34,876 nucleotides of DNA from Ignavibacteria bacterium (GTDB lineage: Bacteria > Bacteroidota > Ignavibacteria > Tepidaquicellales > OLB5), in the NCBI GenBank assembly GCA_025451455.1, contig JANWKI010000099.1:1-34876 (forward strand), read 5' to 3'. The translations under genes were made by a program, and so were the position numbers. The notes below the pieces were generated by a model that was not told the DNA's origin, made no database searches, and saw nothing but the letters and a program-made list of their open reading frames with translations. Every line of letters begins with the position of its first letter. The stretch's first letter is position 1. Of the stretch, positions 1 to 8,527 are shown one piece after another.

Positions 1-1047
1 ACTAAATGACAGTATATATTTTCTGTTTGAAGCATACTTATCAGAAGAAAATATTTCAACAAGCGAATCATTTTTCCAGTTAAACACAACTTTCTCCGGA
101 GTACCGTTTTCATCGGCAAGCTTAAAAGAGCTGATAAGGTCTTCTCTAGCAGGCCTGTACTGATTGAATAAAATATAAATGCTTTGATCAGGCAGAACCA
201 CGTTAGAGCCTTTGGGAATAGATGTATAAATAATACCGAGCGAGTCCTTGAAGAACTTGCTGTAATCTATTTCGCCCTGGATAACACTTTCGGAAATCTG
301 TTTCATGTAAAAATTCACATTCGGCACGAGCTCTGAATCAGCTATCACAACATCAAAAGGTAAAACACCATAACTTTCGCGCTCGGCGGTAAAGAGCAGG
401 TTTCTGTCATCATCAAGCAATGAAATAACCCTGTATTTTCCGGGGGCAAGGTTTGTCAATGAATAAATTCCTTCGGCAGAAGATTCGGTTAAATAATCAG
501 GCAGGTTTTTTGAAGGGTCATAACCTTTAGAACTGTTTACATCATAAGCAAAGACAGCAATTATTTTATTATTGTTATTGTAAGCTATGCCTTCTATCCT
601 GCCCATATCAATTTTGCTGCCTGTTGAAAATGCAAAGTTCACTGCCTGGGCAATTGAATTCCCTCTGATATCTTTTAATCCGGTACTGATATTGACGACA
701 AAAGTTCTGTTCGGGTCAATCTTATATAGTTCTGTAGGAAATTTTACCTCAACATCTTTTGCACCCCATTCAAATTCCAGATCTCCCTTAACCTGCGGCG
801 AAATTCTGAATGCATCCTGAAAACTTCTTCTGTCAACATATTCATCAAATTCAAAAATCAAAGAATTTCCCCTGAACTGAATTGAATTAGGCTTGGGTGA
901 AATGATCCGGACTTTTGCCGGGATTTTATCTTCTTCACCGCCTCCGGGTGGCTGCTGATTTGCACATCCTGAACAAATTGCCAGCATTGTAAATCCATAA
1001 AAAACAGTGGATATGATTTGTGAATGTATGGAAAAATTGATCTTCAA
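1..1047 (-). CDS. Ig-like (Big_5) domain lipoprotein, 5' part only
   Basis: This is a minus-strand reading frame open from a TTG at 1047 to the left edge (349 codons, no stop), so the C-terminus lies outside the window. The N-terminus is a lipoprotein signal: MKINF start, hydrophobic stretch, then LAICSGC as lipobox, followed by a proline/glycine linker (ANQQPPGGGEED). Residues about 40-135 (motifs SPKPNSIQFRGNSLIFEFDE and FAFSTGSKIDMGRIEG) look like the bacterial Ig-like Big_5 domain found in Bacteroidota surface lipoproteins; a second beta-sandwich-like part follows (TNLAPGKYRVISLLDDD). Expected location is the outer-membrane or periplasmic surface; the specific role is unknown. The only nearby ATG (987) would leave a signal peptide of about six residues, so TTG is preferred. 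TATATTTG, a match to the Bacteroidota -7 element, lies at 1052-1059, so close that the message would be nearly leaderless if it is used; it has no good upstream partner and may be chance. Confidence 0.8.
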   Translation of the reverse strand, partial: MKINFSIHSQIISTVFYGFTMLAICSGCANQQPPGGGEEDKIPAKVRIISPKPNSIQFRGNSLIFEFDEYVDRRSFQDAFRISPQVKGDLEFEWGAKDVEVKFPTELYKIDPNRTFVVNISTGLKDIRGNSIAQAVNFAFSTGSKIDMGRIEGIAYNNNNKIIAVFAYDVNSSKGYDPSKNLPDYLTESSAEGIYSLTNLAPGKYRVISLLDDDRNLLFTAERESYGVLPFDVVIADSELVPNVNFYMKQISESVIQGEIDYSKFFKDSLGIIYTSIPKGSNVVLPDQSIYILFNQYRPAREDLISSFKLADENGTPEKVVFNWKNDSLVEIFSSDKYASNRKYILSFS

Positions 1048-1228
1048 TATTCAAATATAGCAAAAAATTAAAAGTATTCATAAATAGATAGGAAGAGAGG
1101 CAATATCCCTTAAATAGTGTATTGAGATACCCTCTTATTTATACCATATTTGATGTAGTTAAATAGATGAGTAAAAAACTCAAAGAAGTTAGTTTAACTA
1201 CCCGAAATACGTTAGAAATGAGTAAAGT

Positions 1229-1861
1229 ATGAAAACCAATAAAATGAATAAAATATCGATGTTTTTGCTACTTATGGCACTTGCAGTCATGTTTTCAACT
1301 CAGTTTAAAGCGCAAAATATGACCACTACTGATGGTTCTAATCAGGGTGCTGGTACTTCAGCAGAGGAATTAGTTGGTGGAAGCTGGGTTTTAGCCGATG
1401 TTGAATCCAAAAGCATAAATACATCAAATATAACCAAGTGGAGCCCAAAAGGAACAGAAGCAGTTGGAGATTGTTCATGGAAAGATATTCTTGAGATCGT
1501 ACATACTGTTAGTTCAGGTTTCAAATGGCAGGAGCCGCCTCAGACAATGCAGCCGGGAAGTTATATGAACCTTGAAGTTATATACACAAATCTGGATTAT
1601 GCTACGACTGCAAAGATAAACACTGGAGTAAAAATATTTATCGAAAGATCCGGCGCTAACTACCTGACAATGGAACCGAATGGAATTGAAGTACTGAAGC
1701 TGAATAAAGATAACAAACAGTACGCAAACGAAGTCAAAAAAGGATTCTTTTATGCTCCAAAGAGCCGTTTTGATGAGACAAATCAGTGCCAGTTAGTAAT
1801 TGATTGTTACGTTGGTAAAGACCACTACGTAACAACATATACATATAATTATCAACCATAA
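1229..1861 (+). CDS. small secreted protein of unknown function
   Basis: A 210-residue protein that I do not recognise. It begins with an Sec signal peptide: MKTNKMNKIS, a hydrophobic core at about residues 10-24, and a probable cleavage after FKAQ (residue 29). A second ATG five codons in would also give a good signal. The mature part is rich in polar residues and short beta-type stretches, with single tryptophans and three cysteines (in GDCSWKD and in NQCQLVIDCYVG), which could form one disulfide in the periplasm or outside the cell. No enzymatic motif is visible. It is divergent from the lipoprotein gene at 1-1047 and is followed by a strong intrinsic terminator 60 bp after its stop, so it appears to be a single-gene transcript. 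Function cannot be assigned from sequence. Confidence 0.8.
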   Translation: MKTNKMNKISMFLLLMALAVMFSTQFKAQNMTTTDGSNQGAGTSAEELVGGSWVLADVESKSINTSNITKWSPKGTEAVGDCSWKDILEIVHTVSSGFKWQEPPQTMQPGSYMNLEVIYTNLDYATTAKINTGVKIFIERSGANYLTMEPNGIEVLKLNKDNKQYANEVKKGFFYAPKSRFDETNQCQLVIDCYVGKDHYVTTYTYNYQP

Positions 1862-1920
1862 ATTTTTTCTGCTATAACAGCTTAGCTGATAGTATTCCCT
1901 ACTAATTAGCAGATGAACCG

Positions 1921-1949
1921 GGGCTTACAGATTGTAAGCCCTTTTTTTT
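1921..1949 (+). terminator. intrinsic terminator of the secreted-protein gene
   Basis: A perfect 9-bp stem, GGGCTTACA (1921-1929) and TGTAAGCCC (1933-1941), closes a three-base GAT loop and is followed by eight T. This is a textbook rho-independent terminator on the plus strand for the gene ending at 1861. Confidence 0.93.
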
Positions 1950-2040
1950 ATTCCCGAAATTTCAGGCAATGGCTATTTTCAAACATGAGTTCAGTTTTTT
2001 GTTCTGCCTGCAGCATGTTTTGATATAAGACTTAGGGAAT

Positions 2041-2077
2041 AAAAAAGATGAGGGGTTCTGTTTGGTCAGAACCCCTC
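2041..2077 (-). terminator. intrinsic terminator at the end of the dcw operon
   Basis: On the minus strand a perfect 11-bp stem, GAGGGGTTCTG and CAGAACCCCTC (plus-strand arms 2050-2060 and 2067-2077, six-base loop), is followed by ATC and then six T. It faces the terminator at 1921-1949, so the two convergent transcription units each have their own stop signal. It lies about 255 bp after the ftsZ stop, so the operon transcript has a long 3' tail. Confidence 0.92.
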
Positions 2078-2120
2078 GGGTTACGGAGGAGGCTTTTTGG
2101 GGAAAAGATGAGGTAAAAAC

Positions 2121-2276
2121 TCATGATGAGATACAAAAAGGATCCGCCTGTTGGCGGTACGAAGCCAGGCCGCAACCGTATGAATCCAGACAGGTGCAGT
2201 AAAGCCAGTATACCTGCATTCTGCAGGCCAGCTTCGTGACGTCATCCTTTATGCTCTTGTTCATCACGTTATCCAT
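2121..2276 (-). other. GC-rich structured 3' tail after ftsZ with possible 51-codon ORF
   Basis: Between the ftsZ stop and the operon terminator lies a stretch clearly richer in GC than its flanks. On the minus strand it can be read as an ATG-to-TGA frame of 51 codons (MDNVMNKSIKDDV..., five Cys at residues 18, 27, 29, 35 and 48). No clear Shine-Dalgarno precedes it. The same bases can fold: ACGAAGC-T-GGCC near the start pairs with GGCC-TG-GCTTCGT about 55 nt later; CTGCA-GAA-TGCAG forms a small hairpin inside; CCGCC-AACA-GGCGG forms another after it; and CTCA-TCA-TGAG followed by TTTTT overlaps the putative stop. It may therefore be a structured RNA tail, a degenerate palindromic element or a small cysteine-rich protein. 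I cannot decide between these, and I recognise no known family. Confidence 0.3.
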
Positions 2277-2305
2277 AGTGGGACAGCAATTTTAATTTTT
2301 GAATC

Positions 2306-2330
2306 AATCTTTAATCTTTAATCTTTAATC
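2306..2330. repeat. AATCTTT heptamer tandem repeat
   Basis: The unit AATCTTT occurs three full times plus four bases (2306-2330), ending three bases from the ftsZ stop codon. It is a short simple-sequence tract with no visible function. Confidence 0.9.
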
Positions 2331-2332
2331 AA

Positions 2333-3583
2333 CTAATCCATTTGTCTTCTGAGGAATGCAGGTTTATCATCGTTACTGATCTTGAATTCATCAGAATTAA
2401 AATCAAAATCTTCCAGATCGATCTCTTCATTTCTTGTCCTGATCTTTCTTATATCTTCATCGCTAAGCAGCTTGTTTCTCTGAACAGCTGGAATATCATA
2501 ATTCTGCAATTCATGCTGCGTACTCGGGATCTTTACAACATTTGATTCGCTTTCAAAATTCAATAAAAGATTTTTTGATTTGACTTCCTTTTCAGGATAT
2601 GAATTTGACTGTTTCTGCTGAGCGCTTGAAAATCCGGTTGCAATTATCGTAACAATAACTTCATCTTCAAGCCTTTCATCCGAAACAACACCCCATATGA
2701 GTTTTCCGTAATTACAGCCTGCAGCCTGTTTTATTAGTTCAGTCATGCTCTTAAGATCAGATATCCTGAAGTTCGGATCGGCAATGATGTTAAGAAGTAT
2801 TGACTTGGAGCCTGAAATGGATACACCTTCGAGCAGCGGATTATCAATAGCTTCCTGTGTTGCCCTGAGTGCTTTATTTTCTCCTTTTGCATACCCGATA
2901 CCCATTAATGCATCACCCATATCTCTCATTATCGTTTTCACGTCTGCAAAATCAACATTTACTTTGCCCTTTTTGGTAATAATATCTGATATTCCGCGTG
3001 TAGCATTATACAATACATCATCAACTTTCTTAAAGCTGTTTTCCAGTGTTACCTCTTCACCAAAGACAGTAAGCAGTCTTTCGTTCGGGATAACTATGCA
3101 TGAATCCACTTCCTGCTTGAATCTTTTCAGTCCTTCTTCGGCAATTCTCAGCCTGTCTTCCCCTTCAAAGTCAAAAGGTTTGGTTACAATCCCCACAACA
3201 AGAGCACCTGTGGATTTTGCGATTCTTGCGACTGCCGGACCACCGCCTGTTCCTGTTCCTCCGCCCATACCGGCGGTTATAAAAACCATATCACATCCTC
3301 TGACTACCTGTTCTATCTCTTCCCTGCTTTCTTCTACTGCCTTTGCTCCTTTTGTTTCATCCATACCGGCACCAAGACCCAGTGTAGTATTCCTGCCGAT
3401 CTGGATCTTTATCTCTGCTTTGCTTCTTTCAAGATCCTGTATATCTGTATTCAAAGCAATGAAGTCAACGCTATCAAGACCTTTTTCGATCATATTGTTA
3501 ATAGCATTGCCTCCGGCTCCTCCAATACCTATAACTTTGATCTTTGCTCCATAAGTAGCATCAGTAACAAGTGAAATTGCCAT
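2333..3583 (-). CDS. ftsZ: cell division protein FtsZ
   Basis: FtsZ is the tubulin-like GTPase that polymerises into the Z ring at mid-cell. The 416-residue length is normal. Visible landmarks are the N-terminal nucleotide-binding region (VIGIGGAGGNAINNM, residues 17-31), the tubulin signature GGGTGTG at 107-113, the catalytic T7 loop NVDFADV at 209-215, a variable linker at about 320-400, and the conserved C-terminal peptide PAFLRRQ, which binds FtsA. It is the last gene of the dcw operon, 93 bp after ftsA; that is the largest gap in the cluster and is AT-rich, so extra ftsZ expression from a local promoter is possible, though I see no convincing one. A good Shine-Dalgarno (AAGGAG) stands about 10 bases before the ATG. 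Confidence 0.98.
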   Translation of the reverse strand: MAISLVTDATYGAKIKVIGIGGAGGNAINNMIEKGLDSVDFIALNTDIQDLERSKAEIKIQIGRNTTLGLGAGMDETKGAKAVEESREEIEQVVRGCDMVFITAGMGGGTGTGGGPAVARIAKSTGALVVGIVTKPFDFEGEDRLRIAEEGLKRFKQEVDSCIVIPNERLLTVFGEEVTLENSFKKVDDVLYNATRGISDIITKKGKVNVDFADVKTIMRDMGDALMGIGYAKGENKALRATQEAIDNPLLEGVSISGSKSILLNIIADPNFRISDLKSMTELIKQAAGCNYGKLIWGVVSDERLEDEVIVTIIATGFSSAQQKQSNSYPEKEVKSKNLLLNFESESNVVKIPSTQHELQNYDIPAVQRNKLLSDEDIRKIRTRNEEIDLEDFDFNSDEFKISNDDKPAFLRRQMD

Positions 3584-3676
3584 TTTTAGTTTTCTCCTTC
3601 TCTTTCCCCTAGAAAGAAATTGGTTAATTTGTAATTATTATTTATTATTTTATTTTTCAAAATTTCTGTTTCTGAA

Positions 3677-4936
3677 TTATAATTCGTCAAACCAGTGTTT
3701 AATTCTTTCGAATACGTTTTTCAGCCCGGGATGTTTTTTGCCCTTCATGTTTTTCATATTCTTTTTTTGATTGAGATATTTCAGCCTGTGTAAAATAAGT
3801 CCTATTCCCGTTGCATAAATGGGGCTTTCTACCTCTTTAATCAGCCCGCCGCCGATATCCATGGGAACTCCAAGATTCACTTCGGAACCCAGTACCTGTG
3901 TTGCCAATTCTTTTGTTCCTCTGAGCAATGAACCGCCGCCGGTTATGACCACGCCTGCCGGCAAATAACTTTCGATGCCGGATCTTTTGATCTCCTGCCC
4001 TGCAAGCACAAATAGTTCTTCCATTCTTGCCTGTATAATTCTGGCAATTATACTCTTCTCTATCTTTAGGGGCTTCCTTCCCTTGATTCCCTGTATAGTG
4101 ATCACATCATCATTGATTATCTCGCTAATCAGCGCATATCCATATTCCTTCTTGATCCTTTCTGCTTCTTTTTCTTCAATTCCCAGTGTTTCACTGATAT
4201 CGTTGGTTACCTGGCTGCCTGCAATTCCTATACCTGCAGTATGTTTTATGACTCCTTTCTTGAATACGGCTATATCGGTAGTTCCACCCCCGATATCGAT
4301 CATTGCAACACCAACCTTCTTTTCCGATTCATTCAGAACTGCATATGATGAAGCAAGGGGCTCTAAGACAATATCATCGATTTCAACACCTACTGTCTGC
4401 ACGCAGCTTGAGAGGTCATCAATTTGTGAAACCAGACCGGTCAGGATATTCACCTTGGCTTCCATTCTAAGCCCGAACATCCCGATTGGCAGATCAAATA
4501 TTCCGTCTTTACTGTCAATAATAAAGTCCTGCGGTATCACATCAATTATCTTTTCATCCTTTGAAAGTTTCAGGCTCTTTGCGCTTTCGTACAATCTTTC
4601 GATGTCATCTTCAGTAATGATTCTATCAGGATGAGAGATTGCTACTATTCCCTCAGACTGAATGCACCTTATATGCGGACCGGCAATACCGACAGTTACC
4701 GATTTAATATCAAACCCTGAGCGTTCTTCAGCTTCTTTTAATGATGCCCGAATAGATTCCAGGGTTTTGCCCGGATTCACAACCATTCCCCGGGAGAGCC
4801 CTGTAGATGGCGCTTTTCCAACACCTAGAATATTCAGTCTGCCGTCACTTCTTACCTGGGCAACTATCGTGCAGATCTTGGTTGTTCCTACATCCAATCC
4901 TACAATAATATTATCTTCATTAGTTTTCTTGGCCAT
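3677..4936 (-). CDS. ftsA: cell division protein FtsA
   Basis: FtsA is an actin-like ATPase that tethers FtsZ filaments to the inner membrane and recruits later division proteins. At 419 residues it has the usual length. The N-terminus (IIVGLDVGTTKICTIVAQV) carries the phosphate-1 loop, a 1C-type insert follows, VAMIDIGGGTTDIAVF is the phosphate-2 motif, and VVITGGGSLLRGTKELA is the adenosine-binding motif. The C-terminal segment (GLKNVFERIKHWFDEL) is the amphipathic membrane-targeting helix. The ATG start lies 7 bp after the ftsQ stop, consistent with translation from the same mRNA, and ftsZ follows. The Q-A-Z order is conserved in many bacteria. Confidence 0.97.
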   Translation of the reverse strand: MAKKTNEDNIIVGLDVGTTKICTIVAQVRSDGRLNILGVGKAPSTGLSRGMVVNPGKTLESIRASLKEAEERSGFDIKSVTVGIAGPHIRCIQSEGIVAISHPDRIITEDDIERLYESAKSLKLSKDEKIIDVIPQDFIIDSKDGIFDLPIGMFGLRMEAKVNILTGLVSQIDDLSSCVQTVGVEIDDIVLEPLASSYAVLNESEKKVGVAMIDIGGGTTDIAVFKKGVIKHTAGIGIAGSQVTNDISETLGIEEKEAERIKKEYGYALISEIINDDVITIQGIKGRKPLKIEKSIIARIIQARMEELFVLAGQEIKRSGIESYLPAGVVITGGGSLLRGTKELATQVLGSEVNLGVPMDIGGGLIKEVESPIYATGIGLILHRLKYLNQKKNMKNMKGKKHPGLKNVFERIKHWFDEL

Positions 4937-4943
4937 AGTTTTT

Positions 4944-5771
4944 TTACTGTTCTGTTTGCAGGTTATTATTTTTTACAACTATAATATCGTTGTATCTCAT
5001 ATCGATGTATTTAAAAGAATTTGCCGGTCTGTACACTCGCACCTGTTTCAGAAATCCATTCAATTGGATTAATTTACTGTTAATTGCATTCCTCAGTGAA
5101 AGATTATTGATATCTTTTAATGCATTTGGTAATTCATACTTATCTTTTCCGGGTAAGGAAGAATAATCTATTAAGTATACAGGCGTCGCATCATCACTTG
5201 TAATAATTGTTATCTGGTTAGTATCAGAAAAGTTAATTTCGGAAATATAATTATACAGGCTCTTATTCAGCTTAATTGACTGGCTGATGATATATTGTGC
5301 AATCTTTAATTTTTTCAGGTCATCTTTCCCGTATGCACCGGTATTAAGTTCTGCTGAAAGTCCGCTGATAACCGGCAGATCAATATTCATTTGTTCTTTC
5401 TTAAGCGTATACAGGGTCAGCTGGTCATCCACCAGGAATACTTCGCTGCCGCCTGTAGCTGCTGCAAAAGGATTCTTCTCAGAAATTTCTATTTTAATAA
5501 CTGCACCATCTTTAGAAACAACAACCTTCCTGATATTCGGATGTTTCGAGATCCTTGATTCGATCATATCGAGCGAAAGAACATTTGAACAGATCATTGA
5601 ATCATTTAGTTTGGCAAAATCGAATATTTCATCTTTTGATAATGTAATATTACCGTTCAGGCTTATGCTCTTAATAGTGGATTTATCTTTCCACAGGCCG
5701 GATAGTACAATGCTTGAAAAAGCGAAGATTATCACGATTATAAATAATATGATAAGCTTCCAGTTTTTCAT
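4944..5771 (-). CDS. ftsQ: cell division protein FtsQ (POTRA domain)
   Basis: A bitopic inner-membrane protein that links the cytoplasmic ring to the septal synthase complex. Of 275 residues, about 5-25 form a single transmembrane helix (LIILFIIVIIFAFSSIVL), followed by a POTRA domain at about 33-105 (IKSISLNGNITLSKDEI, then HPNIRKVVV) and a beta domain ending around 250. Sequence is divergent as usual for FtsQ/DivIB; assignment rests on the architecture and on the position just before ftsA. Its ATG overlaps the murB stop (ATGA), indicating translational coupling. No ddl gene lies next to it, unlike in Escherichia coli. Confidence 0.92.
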   Translation of the reverse strand: MKNWKLIILFIIVIIFAFSSIVLSGLWKDKSTIKSISLNGNITLSKDEIFDFAKLNDSMICSNVLSLDMIESRISKHPNIRKVVVSKDGAVIKIEISEKNPFAAATGGSEVFLVDDQLTLYTLKKEQMNIDLPVISGLSAELNTGAYGKDDLKKLKIAQYIISQSIKLNKSLYNYISEINFSDTNQITIITSDDATPVYLIDYSSLPGKDKYELPNALKDINNLSLRNAINSKLIQLNGFLKQVRVYRPANSFKYIDMRYNDIIVVKNNNLQTEQ

Positions 5772-6673
5772 ATTGCCACCTCCTCAAACCCGATGAGTTT
5801 TACTTCCATTTCAAGATCAATCCCTGTTCTTTCTCTTACGGTTTTCCTGATGATCTTAACAAGTTCTATCACATCATTTGCAGTTGCATTATCATAGTTC
5901 ACGATAAAATTTGCATGTTTGGCCGATACCATTGCGCCTCCATAGATAGTACCCTTTAATCCGCACTGATCTATCAGTATGGCAGCTTTATTATCTTTCG
6001 GGTTTTTGAAAACACAACCCGCATTTGGTATCTCAACAGGCTGCGATTCATTCCTTTTCTGTATAAGCTCTTTACGCCTCTTTAATAATTCTTCCCTGTT
6101 CCCTTCTGGCAGTATGAATTTAGCCTCTAAAACAACGGTACCTTTCAGATTCGAATTTCTATAGCCAAAATCACATTCTTCTTTCCCAAGCTTCTTAAGA
6201 GTTTCATTTTTTATTACAGTAACTTCGCATACATGGTCTGCTGCCTCGCCGCCGTAAGCCCCTGCATTCATAACCAGTGCACCGCCCACGGTTGCGGGAA
6301 TTCCTGCAAGCATTTCTACTCCTGCATATCCCTTTTGTATACAGTAATCCACAAATTTCGCTATTTTAACCCCGGCTCCGGCGGTAATAATTTCCTTTTC
6401 ATGCCTTAGATAGTTAAACGCCGATTCCAGATTTATGACTATTCCCTTAATACCTTCATCGCTGATAAGTATATTACTGCCATTGCCCATTACATAAAAA
6501 GGTATACCCTGTTTGTTTGCATACTTAATTATATTTACTGCATCATCCCCGTTTACGGGTTCAACAAAATAATCAGCAACACCGCCAATTCTGAAGGTGG
6601 TGTACTGAGCAAGAGGCTCATTCAGAGTAATCCTGCCCTTAAATACCCGTTGTATTTCTGATATTGATATCAA
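5768..6673 (-). CDS. murB: UDP-N-acetylenolpyruvoylglucosamine reductase MurB
   Basis: MurB reduces UDP-GlcNAc-enolpyruvate to UDP-MurNAc with NADPH through a bound FAD. The 301-residue length fits the short (type II) MurB. The FAD-binding half shows TTFRIGGVADYFVEP and VMGNGSNILISDEG (residues about 25-70). The catalytic elements are FGYRNSNLKG (arginine), the proton-donor serine in GGAMVSAKHANFIVN, and the C-terminal glutamate in LEMEVKLIG. The start is a TTG at 6673 that overlaps the murC TGA as TTGA, so the two genes are translationally coupled; the next in-frame Met would remove part of the FAD domain. Confidence 0.97.
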   Translation of the reverse strand: MISISEIQRVFKGRITLNEPLAQYTTFRIGGVADYFVEPVNGDDAVNIIKYANKQGIPFYVMGNGSNILISDEGIKGIVINLESAFNYLRHEKEIITAGAGVKIAKFVDYCIQKGYAGVEMLAGIPATVGGALVMNAGAYGGEAADHVCEVTVIKNETLKKLGKEECDFGYRNSNLKGTVVLEAKFILPEGNREELLKRRKELIQKRNESQPVEIPNAGCVFKNPKDNKAAILIDQCGLKGTIYGGAMVSAKHANFIVNYDNATANDVIELVKIIRKTVRERTGIDLEMEVKLIGFEEVAI

Positions 6674-8052
6674 TTATTTCCTGATTCAAGTATTTTTACA
6701 AATTCACTGCATAAATTTGTTATGTCTCCGGCACCCTGAAAAACTATAGTATCACTTTTCTTTGCCTCAGTCAGCAGTAATTCAATAATCCTGTTTTTGT
6801 CATGTACCAGTGATACATCTTTATTCAGCTTTTGAATCTCATTGAAAATCAGTCCGCTTGTAATACCATCAATCGGCAGCTCTCTTGCAGGATATATATC
6901 CATTAAGATCACCTTATCTGAAATTGAAAGTTCTTTTGCAAAATCTCTGTAGAAATCCCTTGTTCTTGAATACAAATGCGGCTGAAACACAGTGATAAGC
7001 CTGCCCTCTGAAATTTCTCTAAGTCCTTTTAAGCTGGCCCTTACTTCAACCGGATGGTGGGAATAATCATCATATACTTTTATTCCATTTTTGTTATACA
7101 TCAGCTGCAATCTTCTGTCAACAGTCTTAAAACCGGAGATACTTTCTCTGTATTTATCAAAAGCAATATCAAGCACTTTTGAAACTGCAAAACAAGCTGT
7201 TGAATTCAGAGCATTGTGCTTTCCTACCAAACCGATATTAATATCAATGTATGAACTGTGTGAATTGAGAATAGAGAAATTATGTTTATTTGCCGCAGCA
7301 CTATAATCAATTATTTTAAGGTAATTCTTATCATCAAAACCATAAGAAATCTTTTCCCTGTTTATTGAATTCATAAAACCCTTGATATTATCATCATCAC
7401 CGCAGTAAATGATATATGCACCGTATTTAGAGCGATCGCAAAATATCCTGAATGTCTCTTTAATGTCTTCAAGATCTTTGTATATATCCAGATGATCTTC
7501 ATCTATATTGGTTATAACTGTAACATCGGGCCTTAATGCAAGGAATGACCTGTCATATTCATCTGCTTCAACTACTGCAAAATTGCCGTTTCCAATACGT
7601 GATGCACCGCCATCAAACAACTGTACATTCCCTCCGACAAATATGAGCGGGTCCATACCTGCATCTACCAGTAACTTACCGATCATAGCAGTCGTAGTGG
7701 TTTTTCCATGTGTACCTGAAACTGCTATTAAATATTTATCATTTACTATTTCACCAAGCATTTCAGCACGGCGGATAATCCTTAACCCCAGTTCAGCTGC
7801 CCTTTTGTACTCAGGGTTATCCTGTTTCACAGCCGATGTATAGACAACGGTATCAATAGAAGTATTAATATTATTTTCGGAGTGGCCGATATTTATCTTT
7901 GCTCCCAGCCCGGCAAGCCTTTCAGTAATATGTGTTGCTGTCATATCAGAGCCTGAAACACTGCTGCCATTGAGTATGTAATACTCAGCAAGCCCGCTCA
8001 TTCCGATTCCGCCTATTCCTATGAAATATATGTTATTCTTTTTAGTCAGCAC
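6670..8052 (-). CDS. murC: UDP-N-acetylmuramate--L-alanine ligase MurC
   Basis: MurC adds the first amino acid, L-alanine, to UDP-MurNAc using ATP. The 460-residue protein begins with the UDP-binding Rossmann motif (IYFIGIGGIGMSGLAEY), has the Mur-ligase P-loop GTHGKTTTTAMIG at about 114-126, the central-domain signatures VVEADEYDRSFL and TNIDEDHLDIY, and the C-terminal motif YDDYSHHPVEVRASL, all typical of MurC. The start is GTG at 8052, five bases after the stop of the preceding small membrane-protein gene; the Rossmann motif begins nine residues later, so no later start is possible. murB follows with a 4-base overlap. Confidence 0.98.
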   Translation of the reverse strand: MLTKKNNIYFIGIGGIGMSGLAEYYILNGSSVSGSDMTATHITERLAGLGAKINIGHSENNINTSIDTVVYTSAVKQDNPEYKRAAELGLRIIRRAEMLGEIVNDKYLIAVSGTHGKTTTTAMIGKLLVDAGMDPLIFVGGNVQLFDGGASRIGNGNFAVVEADEYDRSFLALRPDVTVITNIDEDHLDIYKDLEDIKETFRIFCDRSKYGAYIIYCGDDDNIKGFMNSINREKISYGFDDKNYLKIIDYSAAANKHNFSILNSHSSYIDINIGLVGKHNALNSTACFAVSKVLDIAFDKYRESISGFKTVDRRLQLMYNKNGIKVYDDYSHHPVEVRASLKGLREISEGRLITVFQPHLYSRTRDFYRDFAKELSISDKVILMDIYPARELPIDGITSGLIFNEIQKLNKDVSLVHDKNRIIELLLTEAKKSDTIVFQGAGDITNLCSEFVKILESGNN

Positions 8053-8057
8053 TTTTA

Positions 8058-8525
8058 TTATTCAGGTTTATTAACCGTCTGCGGATGTTTAATTTTCAAA
8101 AATTCTCTGATAAGCTCAGTACCCCTTTCAAAATCATTTGCTCTTATCCTCAATTGTTTTCGTCTGTGTTTAAGCTTCAGCTTAATAATCCTGTATGTCA
8201 ATTCCTCGTCTGATTTTCTTCTTCTTCCGATCTTAATATTTAGAATATCTGTAAAAAACACTTCCCTGCTGCCAAACCTGTTTTTGAATACAATCCTGTC
8301 GTTTTTCAATATTATAGTAGGCGCCCTGATAATATTAACTACTACAATAAATAAAAATACCACGATGAAAAAGATCAGGATGTAAAAGATCGGGTCGTTA
8401 TATAATGACCTGAAACTCTCTCCAATTGTACCTTTTATCAGCACATAAGCAGCAAAAAACAAAAGGTAAATAACCAGTGACTGGTAATAGAAATCCATTC
8501 TATGTTTATGAATTTTCTCTTCCAT
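8058..8525 (-). CDS. two-helix membrane protein with PH-like C-terminal domain, unknown function
   Basis: A 155-residue protein that is not a standard dcw gene. Two hydrophobic helices are visible (about residues 15-31 and 45-66), leaving a cytoplasmic-type C-terminal part (about 69-150) with alternating short beta strands (PTIILKNDRIVF, REVFFTDILNIKIG, RIIKLKLKHRRKQLRIRA) and a final helix (FERGTELIREFLKI). This pattern resembles the small bacterial PH-like domains that follow paired membrane helices, but that is inference from pattern only. It sits 2 bp after murG and 5 bp before murC, so it is surely co-transcribed and probably translationally coupled with lipid II synthesis genes. No catalytic residues are evident; a scaffold or membrane role is possible. 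Confidence 0.85.
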   Translation of the reverse strand: MEEKIHKHRMDFYYQSLVIYLLFFAAYVLIKGTIGESFRSLYNDPIFYILIFFIVVFLFIVVVNIIRAPTIILKNDRIVFKNRFGSREVFFTDILNIKIGRRRKSDEELTYRIIKLKLKHRRKQLRIRANDFERGTELIREFLKIKHPQTVNKPE

Positions 8526-8527
8526 TT

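Noticed and set aside
1048-1228. Promoter for the secreted-protein gene at CATATTTG (near 1145)
   Set aside because: The first base departs from TAnnTTTG and no TTG lies at the right distance; the leader shows nothing else I can support.
2306-2330. CRISPR-like direct repeats
   Set aside because: Units are seven bases with no spacers; no cas genes are in the window. It is a simple tandem repeat.
2745-3554. Long open frame on the plus strand opposite ftsZ (269 codons), and similar frames opposite ftsA, ftsQ, murC, murE and ftsI
   Set aside because: They lie fully antisense to strongly recognised genes, are rich in serine/proline/isoleucine from reverse-complemented codons, and show no motif or ribosome-binding site.
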